Shown piece by piece: positions 26,735 to 35,057 of a stretch of DNA of 64,000 nt (the first letter of the stretch is position 1; each line of letters begins with the position of its first letter). This DNA comes from Bacteriovoracia bacterium (GTDB lineage Bacteria > Bdellovibrionota > Bacteriovoracia > Bacteriovoracales > Bacteriovoracaceae), in the NCBI GenBank assembly GCA_030431635.1, contig JAUIIL010000003.1, positions 62,001 to 126,000 of the forward strand. Direction: 5' to 3'. The translations under genes and the position numbers were made by a program. The notes beneath the pieces are model-generated. The model searched no databases and was not told the origin of the DNA. It worked only from the letters and a program-made list of their open reading frames with translations.

Positions 26735-29700
26735 TTAGTTTTCTTCTGGCAATATGCCTTTCGATCTTAATATCGCGTTAGGATCTGGCTTCTTCCCTTG
26801 CTTAAATTTATCATAATTATCCATTGGGTGATCTAGGCCACCTTTCTCAAGAATATTCTTTCTCCATCTCATCATGACGTCTTTACTAAACCCAGCGTTT
26901 TTCATTTCTTGAAAAGCATCAGAAGCCAAAAAATCACTCCAATAGTAGAGGTAGTAGCCTGCGCTATAACCAGCATGAAACCCACCCCAAATATGGTTGA
27001 ATTGAAAGACACGGTGAAGATTGCTATCAGTTACAGGAAATCCACCTTCTTCAAAAACTTCATCTTCAAATTGAGCAAGGTCTTTAACTCCTTGATACTC
27101 TTTTGTATGCAGCTTCATATCCATGAGGGCCCACAGGTATAAACTCAGGTCAGAACGAGCCGTATGAAAGTTTTTATTAGCAATGATTCTCTCAATTAAA
27201 TCTGAAGGAATAGGTTCATTTGTTTGGTAATGTTTCGCAAATGATTTAAGAAACCACTCTTCATAAAGAAAGCTCTCCATGATAGTTGAAGGAACTTCAA
27301 CAAAGTCCCAAATAACACTTGTTCCAGAGTAAGTGCTATATTTCACTTGGGAGAGCAGTCCATGAAGACCATGGCCAAGTTCATGCAGAAGAGTTTCAAC
27401 CTCATAAAGAGTCAAAAGAGTAGGTCTTCCTTTTTTAGGTCTCGAAACATTCAGAACATTAATGATATGAGGTCTTCTTTTTTGACTCTGATCAAGATAG
27501 GAACTCATCCAAGCGCCATCTCTTTTATTTTCTCTTTGATAAATATCTAAATAAAACAAACCTTGCTCTTTACCTGTTTTAGAGTCAACAACAATAAATG
27601 TTTTCACTCCGTCTTCTAGAGTTGGGATATTAGTGACCTCTCTAAATTCGACATTAAACTTCTCCTTAACCATATTCTGAATTCCCTTCAGCGTCTGTTC
27701 AAATTCAAAGTATGGCTTTAACATTTCATCAGAGAGGTTCGCTTTCTCCTCCTTGAAAATTCTGAAGTAGTAAGATCTATTCCAAGGCTTTATCTGGACT
27801 TCTCCGTTATACTTAGTTTGAATAAACTCTTTAAATTCCAGCTCATCCTTCTCCATCTTGATTCGAGTTTTTTCAATAAGCTCCCCTAAAAAGTCATAAA
27901 CAGTCTCTTTATTTCGTACCATCTTCTTAGAAGTAGAGTAACTAGCGTAGTCCTCAAACCCCATGAGTTCAGAAAACTCTTGTCGGTATTCAAGAAGCTT
28001 TAACATCTCTTCATGAGTATTGTTTTCTCCCGCTTTGGCGACATTTGTATAAACACGATAGAGTTCTTTTTGTGTCGCTTCATCGCTAATATACTGAAGT
28101 GTTTGGCTAGTAAGTCGGCCTTGACCGTCAAAAAGATAGCCTTCTAAGCCTTGTTCTTGAGCATTTTCCTGGGCCATTTCTAACATCTCTTTAGGAACTT
28201 CATCTAAGTAAGTATCATCGTGAATAAGAAATTTATTTTCTTGTCTTGATACTTGAAGTTTTTTTGTCCAATCTTGAGAAACTTTAGTGGCTTCAATCTC
28301 AATTTCAAGTAATCTTCTCTTCACTTCAGGGTCTTTAATCTGGACACCACTCTCTTCCAGAGTTTCTTTGTATTTAGTTACTAAAAAGCGATCTTCTTTT
28401 GAAAGTCTTTTAAAAGAGGGAGCTTCCATTACATCAATAATTTTCTTGTAAATTGTTTCGTTTTTACTAAAAAGATCACCAAAAACAGCGAGCTTCTCAC
28501 TCATATAGGAATTAAGTTTCTCAATTTCTGGACTTTTACTCATTGAATAACGATTAAAGACGATACCAGATGCCTTTTCAAGCTCTTCATTCATAGATTC
28601 AAGCTCAAGAATAAAATTTTTAAATGTCGGTTTTTTTGGAGAATCTATTAACTCTTGAAGCTTAACCATCATTTGATCGTATTCAGAATCAAAATAGCTT
28701 TTTAAAATTTTATGATCTATTTGATCAAGTGGAAGAGCATTAAGTGGATTAACGCCAGTTTGTTTAAAAAGCTCTCTGGCCTTATCGGCGACAAGGTCAA
28801 TTCCTTTGTTTTTTATCAGGGCTTCAACATCAGGTTCGCTTCCAGTGAGTTTAATAAACTCTTCCATTGGAGACATGACTGTCCCCTGACTAAGCATATT
28901 CTCTCTAAAGCGCTTAAAAAACTCTCTATCATAGAGAAGACCATTACTCTTGATATGCTCAAAGAGTGCAGCCGAGATGATTTCAGAGTACATATAAACA
29001 TAGTACCCGGCAGCATACTCAGAAGAAGCAAAGTAATGTCCAATTCTTAGAGAGAGTAGTGGTCTATCAAATTCTCTGGTGTACTCATCTAAATCAAAAA
29101 TATTATATTCAAAATCTTTAACATCTCCTATTTTGTTTGCGCTCTCTGAATGCCAGGCAAGATCAAGGAGGTTTGTGGCGGCCCAGCGATCAAGAAAAGC
29201 GGCACTTCCATAATCTTGAGATTTCTTCATCGCTTGAATGAGTTCAGCTGGGATGCTCTCGCCTGTTTCATAATGCTTGGCCCATTGTGAAAGAAAATCA
29301 ATTTCAGAGAAGTAGTTTTCCATAAAAGTAGAAGGAGCTTCAGAGAAATCCATCAATTCTGAAGTTTCATGCAAGTCACTTGGTCCAGAGATACTGGCCA
29401 TTGATTTCATTTCAACATCTGAAAAAATCCCATGAAGGACATGTCCCCACTCATGGGCCAGCGTTTCGACTTCTCCGTGAGTGAGAAGAAGAGGTCCACT
29501 ATCTGGTTTCACAAAGTTCATGACAGCTGAAGCGAAAGGAACTTTTCTTTTCCCATTCTCCGTCGACTGAAGTCCCATTGTGAGCATCCATGCGCCACCT
29601 TTTTTGCCATCTCTAGTTTGATAATCAAGATAGACATAACCCACGACCTCTCCAGTTTCGTTGTTCTCTACTTTGATCACAGGAGAGTCTTTCGTAAAAC

Positions 29701-32700
29701 CAGGAAGGTCTGTGATAGTTGCTTTAACGTTATAGAGTTTTTCCGTCAGATCAAAAACAGCTTGAAGAGTATTGTTAAACTCAAAATAGGGTTTTAATTG
29801 GTCCCCATCAAAGCTGTATTTCTCTTTCATGAGAAGTTTACTGTAATAAGACTTATCCCATGGTTTCATCTTTGGAGCATCAGCCCCTTCTAATTGGTGA
29901 TAATAGTCTTCGAGTATTTTTTCATCTTTCTCTAGGTAAGGTTTTACTTTCTCTCTTACTTGAATTGAGAGCTCATAAGCTTTCTCAGGAGAGCCAACCA
30001 TTCGATCATCTTCATTAATGATCATATGAGCATAGCTTTTATACCCAAGAAGAGTGGCCCTTTCATGGCGAAGCTTTGCAATTTCCTTAATAACAGGAGC
30101 ATTCTGATAGTTTTTGTAACGTCCTATGAGAGAGAGAGCATTATAAACTTTTTCTCTGGTTGCTGGGCTCTTCGCATTAGAGAGAATTTGACTAGCGAGA
30201 ACCTGGCTTTGATAGGTGAGTAAATAACTTCCCTCTGGAAGCTTTTTTTTCTGAGCTAAGTCAGCGAGCGAGTCAAGAACAGACTTAGGCACTCCTTCAA
30301 GTTCACTAACTTCAAACTCTGTACTAAGTTCTTTGATTGTTTCTTTGAGATTTTCTGAGAACTTAGAATAATTTTCTTGAAGAGTGGCATCAATCTGAGA
30401 AAGTCTTTGACGAGCTTCTTTTTCTAAATAGAACCCTTCTTTTTGAAATCTCTTAAGAATTCTTTGGATATAGACCTGTCTTTCATGACTAAGGTTTTTA
30501 AAAGCGGCAGAATTGGCAACTTCATTAAACTTATTAAAAATAGCTTCATTTTGGTAGATTTCTTTTTTAAAACGACCAAATTCAATAAGCATATCTTTAT
30601 AGAGAGCTTCGTTTTTCTCACCTCCAATAGCTTGGGAAATATTAAGAGGGTGACTAAAAATATAAGAAAGCTCATCATCTAATTTTTCAAATGGTTTTAT
30701 GAAATTATTAAATGTCGTGTTTTTTGTTTTCTTTTCAGAGAGCTCTTGAATCCCTTTTCTTGCTCTCTCGAAAGCATCAACGGCAAACTTGGCCACATCA
30801 TCAGTTGTTAACTTGTCAAAGGCCCATGTATTATCAGGATTTTTATTATTTAAAATGAGCTCTCGGATTTCCTCTATAGGTTTTGCTTGATTAGCATCAA
30901 ACTTAATGGTCATTTTCGAAGCCTCGTCTTCTACAAGTCCATTAAGACGTAAAAGTGCAGCAGGATCTGGTTCTGAGCCAGTAATTTTCTTGAAAGCCTT
31001 AAGAGGTTCTATTGTTAAACCTCTTGAGAGCATGTTATCCCTATAGCTTTTAAAAAAGTTTTTATCATAAAGAAGATTATTCTTTTTCACATACTCAAAT
31101 AAGGCAGCTGATATTCCTTCTGACATTAAATAACTATAGTAACCAGCCGAGTAGGCCATAGGTTCACTAAAAAAATGACTGAACGTTGTAGAGCGAATAA
31201 ACTCTGGTGTTAACTCTCTATCTTCTTGAGTTCTTTCAAAGATTTTTTGTTCAAATTCATAAATATCATCAACTTTCTCCCCACCAGGAGTGTGCCAAGC
31301 GAGATCGAGTAGAGCATAATTGGCTTGAACTACAAAACGATTTCCCTGACCAAAAACAGAAGCTTGCTTGAGTTTTTCCACGAGCTCCATAGGAATAACT
31401 TCTCCTGTCTCATAGTGCTTAGCGAATGTTTTTAAAAAACTCTCTTCCATTAGATAGTTTTCCATAAAAGTTGAGGGGACTTCCACAAAGTCAAGAAGCT
31501 CAGAGGTACTGTAAAGCTCACTCGCTCCTGCAACACTGGCCATACTTTTAAGTCTCACATCTGAGAGAAGTCCATGCAGACCGTGGCCTAGTTCATGTAA
31601 GAGAGTGTTAACTTCATCAAAACTTAATAGAGTTGGGCCTTCAGCGGGTTTGGTAATATTAAGAGCATTAAGAATTAAAGGTTGAATTCTTTTATCTCCT
31701 TCAAGAGCTTGAAGTCTAAAACTATACATCCAAGCACCACCCTTCTTTCCTTCTCGGGCAAAAAGGTCATGGTAAAAAAGACCAATGTCTTGTTTTAGTT
31801 TTTTGTCATAAACTCTATAGGTAAGAACATCGTCTCTATATTTAGGGAGAGAGACCTTGATGAATTCAATATCATAAAGAGTTGCAGCTAATTGAAAAAC
31901 TCCCTCTAGGGTTTGCTCCAATTCAAAATAGGGCTTAAGCGCTTCTGAATCAAAACGATAGGTTTCGTTTTGATAAAGCCTACTATAATAAGCACGCTCC
32001 CATGGTTTAATGGAACTTCTTCCCGTTTTCTCTTTGAAGAAGGTCATAAGGGCTTCATCGTCTTTTTCTTTAAAATATTTTGCACTCTCTTTGATTCCTT
32101 GAATAAACTCAGTGGCCTTCTCTGGAGTTTCTGCCATTCTCTCCATAGAAAGAACATAATGAGCATGGCTTTTGTAACCCAAAAGCTTTGCTTTCTCATC
32201 TCTGAGTCTTGCAATTTTTTTTGTGAGCTCTTTGTTATCAAAAGTAGGAGTGTTTCCTAAGAGAAAGGAGGTCTTGTAAATTTTTTCCTGGGTCTTAGGG
32301 TTAGAAGCAAATGACATAACCGAGTAGTAATCATTGTTTAGATAATCGATGACGTATTTACCAACGTGTCCTTTCTCTTTTGCCTTGGCGGCCATATTTT
32401 TCATATAGCTCTTAGGAACACCTTCAAGTTCATCTGCTGATAGAACGACATAAACAAAATTTTTACTCTCAGAAAGATTCAAAACCCATTTTTCGGTGGC
32501 TTCTTGCAGTTCTTTTGTCAGCTTAGCAAAAAGGATTTTATTCTCAGGACTTAAGTTCAGACCTTGGTTTTTAAACCTGTTATAAACTTTTTCAACATAC
32601 TTATTAATTTCTTCTTGGTAGTTAGATTTTTTCTCATAAAGTTTCTTAACTCTTTTATAAAGTTTTTCATTTTGATAAATTTCTCTAGAGAATTGATCAA

Positions 32701-33094
32701 ATTCAGCTCTAACCTCACTTAATAATTGAGAAAGCCTCTCATTTGATTGATCAAATAATTTCAAATTATCAGCGTAAAGAAAGGTAAAAAGAATATTGTT
32801 ATCAAGTTTTTCTAGTGGGAGGAGGGTGTTTTCAATCGTCGGTTTTGATTTTGAGTTAATAATTTTTTGAAGCTGCGCTCTGGCTTCATTAAAAGATTCA
32901 GACGCAAACTTGGCCATATCTTCAATACTGAGTTCATCAAAAGCAACAGCGTTGTGAAGTTTGCCATTATCAAAAATAAGCTTGGAGATTTTCTCTGAGG
33001 ATTTAGCGATAGAGCTATCAAAGTGGATGTTACACTCATCTGCGTAACTTGAAAGAGTAAAAAGAAAACACAACAGGGCCCAAAACCTATTCAT
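26735..33094 (-). CDS. Secreted giant protein with three tandem M3 zinc metallopeptidase units
   Basis: 2119 aa in one uninterrupted frame. I start it at ATG 33094, with AAAGGA 7 bases before it, giving a Sec signal peptide cut after about Ala18 (TLSSYA). Three full-length units of about 690-710 residues follow, at about 25-710, 725-1425 and 1430-2119. Each resembles thimet oligopeptidase / oligopeptidase A / Dcp. Each keeps the zinc site: H500-E501-H504 with E538, H1214-E1215-H1218 with E1252, and H1904-E1905-H1908 with E1933. Each also keeps a GAWM strand before the site, a DF[VS]E[VA]PS helix and an AGYY motif after it. Each unit ends in a G[SK][EK]PD motif. M3 enzymes are normally single-unit cytoplasmic or mitochondrial proteins of about 680 residues. 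A role in digesting peptides outside the inner membrane is inferred. Confidence 0.93.
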   Translation of the reverse strand: MNRFWALLCFLFTLSSYADECNIHFDSSIAKSSEKISKLIFDNGKLHNAVAFDELSIEDMAKFASESFNEARAQLQKIINSKSKPTIENTLLPLEKLDNNILFTFLYADNLKLFDQSNERLSQLLSEVRAEFDQFSREIYQNEKLYKRVKKLYEKKSNYQEEINKYVEKVYNRFKNQGLNLSPENKILFAKLTKELQEATEKWVLNLSESKNFVYVVLSADELEGVPKSYMKNMAAKAKEKGHVGKYVIDYLNNDYYSVMSFASNPKTQEKIYKTSFLLGNTPTFDNKELTKKIARLRDEKAKLLGYKSHAHYVLSMERMAETPEKATEFIQGIKESAKYFKEKDDEALMTFFKEKTGRSSIKPWERAYYSRLYQNETYRFDSEALKPYFELEQTLEGVFQLAATLYDIEFIKVSLPKYRDDVLTYRVYDKKLKQDIGLFYHDLFAREGKKGGAWMYSFRLQALEGDKRIQPLILNALNITKPAEGPTLLSFDEVNTLLHELGHGLHGLLSDVRLKSMASVAGASELYSTSELLDFVEVPSTFMENYLMEESFLKTFAKHYETGEVIPMELVEKLKQASVFGQGNRFVVQANYALLDLAWHTPGGEKVDDIYEFEQKIFERTQEDRELTPEFIRSTTFSHFFSEPMAYSAGYYSYLMSEGISAALFEYVKKNNLLYDKNFFKSYRDNMLSRGLTIEPLKAFKKITGSEPDPAALLRLNGLVEDEASKMTIKFDANQAKPIEEIRELILNNKNPDNTWAFDKLTTDDVAKFAVDAFERARKGIQELSEKKTKNTTFNNFIKPFEKLDDELSYIFSHPLNISQAIGGEKNEALYKDMLIEFGRFKKEIYQNEAIFNKFNEVANSAAFKNLSHERQVYIQRILKRFQKEGFYLEKEARQRLSQIDATLQENYSKFSENLKETIKELSTEFEVSELEGVPKSVLDSLADLAQKKKLPEGSYLLTYQSQVLASQILSNAKSPATREKVYNALSLIGRYKNYQNAPVIKEIAKLRHERATLLGYKSYAHMIINEDDRMVGSPEKAYELSIQVREKVKPYLEKDEKILEDYYHQLEGADAPKMKPWDKSYYSKLLMKEKYSFDGDQLKPYFEFNNTLQAVFDLTEKLYNVKATITDLPGFTKDSPVIKVENNETGEVVGYVYLDYQTRDGKKGGAWMLTMGLQSTENGKRKVPFASAVMNFVKPDSGPLLLTHGEVETLAHEWGHVLHGIFSDVEMKSMASISGPSDLHETSELMDFSEAPSTFMENYFSEIDFLSQWAKHYETGESIPAELIQAMKKSQDYGSAAFLDRWAATNLLDLAWHSESANKIGDVKDFEYNIFDLDEYTREFDRPLLSLRIGHYFASSEYAAGYYVYMYSEIISAALFEHIKSNGLLYDREFFKRFRENMLSQGTVMSPMEEFIKLTGSEPDVEALIKNKGIDLVADKARELFKQTGVNPLNALPLDQIDHKILKSYFDSEYDQMMVKLQELIDSPKKPTFKNFILELESMNEELEKASGIVFNRYSMSKSPEIEKLNSYMSEKLAVFGDLFSKNETIYKKIIDVMEAPSFKRLSKEDRFLVTKYKETLEESGVQIKDPEVKRRLLEIEIEATKVSQDWTKKLQVSRQENKFLIHDDTYLDEVPKEMLEMAQENAQEQGLEGYLFDGQGRLTSQTLQYISDEATQKELYRVYTNVAKAGENNTHEEMLKLLEYRQEFSELMGFEDYASYSTSKKMVRNKETVYDFLGELIEKTRIKMEKDELEFKEFIQTKYNGEVQIKPWNRSYYFRIFKEEKANLSDEMLKPYFEFEQTLKGIQNMVKEKFNVEFREVTNIPTLEDGVKTFIVVDSKTGKEQGLFYLDIYQRENKRDGAWMSSYLDQSQKRRPHIINVLNVSRPKKGRPTLLTLYEVETLLHELGHGLHGLLSQVKYSTYSGTSVIWDFVEVPSTIMESFLYEEWFLKSFAKHYQTNEPIPSDLIERIIANKNFHTARSDLSLYLWALMDMKLHTKEYQGVKDLAQFEDEVFEEGGFPVTDSNLHRVFQFNHIWGGFHAGYSAGYYLYYWSDFLASDAFQEMKNAGFSKDVMMRWRKNILEKGGLDHPMDNYDKFKQGKKPDPNAILRSKGILPEEN

Positions 33095-33200
33095 GATAGA
33101 ATCCTTTGTCTTTTCCTCTCTCTCAGAAAGTGTGCATGGTATCAAAAAGGAGGAAAGAGTCGATTTTTTATTTTTCTGCAGTCGGTCATTTACATTCAAA

Positions 33201-33228
33201 TTGCTTCTTCTTTTAAATGAGTTATGAT
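33201..33228 (+). promoter_or_regulatory. Sigma-70-like promoter for glyS
   Basis: TTGCTT (33201-33206) and TATGAT (33223-33228) are separated by 16 bases, about 35 bases before the glyS start. The region is between two divergent genes. Confidence 0.4.
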
Positions 33229-33263
33229 AGGTAACTGCTTATAATTCCAAAAGGGGACTCTTT

Positions 33264-34580
33264 GTGTCAGAACAAAATTTATTGAATATGAGTGATCTCG
33301 TTAGTTTATGCAAAAGAAGGGGTTTTATTTTTCAAAGCTCAGAGATCTACGGAGGCCTTGGTTCGTGCTGGGATTATGGCCCACTTGGAATTGAATTAAA
33401 GAATAATATCAAAAACAGTTGGTGGCGCTCGATGACTTACAGAGAAGATGTCGAGGGAGTTGATGCTTCTATTTTAATGCATCCAACAACTTGGAAAGCT
33501 TCCGGTCATATCGATAATTTTTCTGATCCTTTAGTTGATTGTAAGGCTTGTAAGTCCCGCTTTAGAGCCGATCAGATTGATCTGAAGGCTGCTTGTCCAA
33601 ATTGTGCAGAAAAAGACTCCTTCACAGAGCCTCGAGAATTTAATCTTATGTTTCAAACTTTTATGGGACCAGTGCAAGACTCAGCTTCTGTTGTTTACTT
33701 AAGACCTGAGACAGCCCAGGGGATATTTGTAAACTTTTTAAATGTTCAATCAACAATGAGAAAAAAGCTACCCTTTGGTATTGCTCAGATTGGTAAAGCT
33801 TTTAGGAACGAAATTACTCCAGGGAACTTTATTTTTAGAACCAGGGAGTTTGAACAAATGGAAATGCAGTATTTTGTAAAGCCTGGAACTCAAAAAGAAT
33901 CTATGGAATCATGGAAGGAAATCCGCTACAACTGGCATCTTAATAATGGTCTTCGGGCGGAAAAATTGCGTTTTCATCCCCATGGTGAAGGAGAGCTTGC
34001 TCACTATGCTGATGCAGCACTCGATATTGAATACGAATTTCCTATTGGTTGGGGAGAAATGGAAGGAATTCACTCCCGAACAGACTTTGATCTAAAACAA
34101 CACCAAGAGTTCTCAGGAAAAAATTTACATTATGTTGATCAATTAGATGGAAACAATAAATACCTCCCTTACGTGATAGAGACATCTGTAGGATGTGATA
34201 GATCTCTTCTGGCGATACTATGTGATGCTTACCGTTTAGAAAATAAAGGGCAAGAGGATGAGAGGGTTGTGATGAAATTCAAGCCTTCTTTGGCCCCGAT
34301 AAAAGTCGCTGTTCTTCCACTAGTGAAAAAAGAAAAGCTTGATACTCCTGCTAAAAAGCTACTGGCCGATTTGCAGCAAGATTATAAGTGTGAATATGAT
34401 GTGGCAGGTTCCATTGGTAAGCGCTACAGAAGACAAGACGAAATCGGAACACCTTTTTGTATCACTTTTGATTTTGATTCACTTGAAGACAATGCCGTGA
34501 CTATTAGAGATAGAGATTCTATGAAGCAAGAAAGAATTTCTTTAGATAAAGTGAAAGAGTATTTAAAGCAAAAGATTTAA
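33264..34580 (+). CDS. glyS: Glycyl-tRNA synthetase, dimeric class II type
   Basis: 438 aa, GTG start with AAGGGG 7 bases upstream. N-terminal segment [20 protein letters not shown] and WDYGPLG are typical of the alpha2 GlyRS found in Gram-positives, archaea, eukaryotes and some proteobacteria, not the alpha2beta2 GlyQS type. Class II motifs follow: [23 protein letters not shown]-type motif 2 region (about 190-215), and the final motif 3 [11 protein letters not shown] Cys-x2-Cys pair (CKAC, CPNC) near 93-115 may bind zinc. The anticodon-binding domain is at about 350-438. It charges tRNA-Gly. Confidence 0.95.
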   Translation: MSEQNLLNMSDLVSLCKRRGFIFQSSEIYGGLGSCWDYGPLGIELKNNIKNSWWRSMTYREDVEGVDASILMHPTTWKASGHIDNFSDPLVDCKACKSRFRADQIDLKAACPNCAEKDSFTEPREFNLMFQTFMGPVQDSASVVYLRPETAQGIFVNFLNVQSTMRKKLPFGIAQIGKAFRNEITPGNFIFRTREFEQMEMQYFVKPGTQKESMESWKEIRYNWHLNNGLRAEKLRFHPHGEGELAHYADAALDIEYEFPIGWGEMEGIHSRTDFDLKQHQEFSGKNLHYVDQLDGNNKYLPYVIETSVGCDRSLLAILCDAYRLENKGQEDERVVMKFKPSLAPIKVAVLPLVKKEKLDTPAKKLLADLQQDYKCEYDVAGSIGKRYRRQDEIGTPFCITFDFDSLEDNAVTIRDRDSMKQERISLDKVKEYLKQKI

Positions 34581-34585
34581 ACTCT

Positions 34586-34921
34586 CTAATTGAGCAGTTC
34601 ATCAATAGCTTTTTTGTCCTCTTTATTTAAAGGCGTTCTCATTTTGTACTCAATATAATTATAAAGACACATTGGTCCAATCCCTTTGACAAACTTATAA
34701 GTAGAGCGAGCGAGTACTAATTCAAAATCCCTACCAACTTCCTTTCTGGTTTTGTTAATGACACTTTGTTTGCAGTGCTCTCGACGAAGTCCTTCGTTCC
34801 ATGGAACGCTGTTTCTCTCATTTGGTTGAAACTCAAAATCATCTGGACGTTCAATATAAACATCACCTCTTCTTTCAGTGCTACTACAGTTAAATAAAAG
34901 AAAAAATATCAATAGACGCAT
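34586..34921 (-). CDS. Small hypothetical lipoprotein, 111 aa
   Basis: Start at ATG 34921: MRLLIFFLLFNC is a lipoprotein signal with lipobox LFNC (Cys12) then SSTERR. The mature part, about 100 residues, is basic and hydrophilic with a hydrophobic patch and two further cysteines (EHCKQS, GPMCLYN). An earlier ATG at 34957 would put 12 residues before the signal and is less likely. No family recognised. Convergent with glyS. Confidence 0.6.
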   Translation of the reverse strand: MRLLIFFLLFNCSSTERRGDVYIERPDDFEFQPNERNSVPWNEGLRREHCKQSVINKTRKEVGRDFELVLARSTYKFVKGIGPMCLYNYIEYKMRTPLNKEDKKAIDELLN

Positions 34922-35057
34922 GAATATGATGCTCTCCGAGAATAGCTTAAGTGTCACAATGCCATGGGTTACTAAAAAATGGAAATGTAAGAAGGAAATA
35001 CTACCGAAATCAAGTTAGTGAATGATATATTATGTGCGAATCAAAAAAGAGGTTTGT

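Noticed and set aside
26735-33094. Several open frames of 65-112 codons on the opposite strand or other frames inside the M3 gene
   Set aside because: They follow from the codon use of the long gene; none has a ribosome site plus recognisable protein features.
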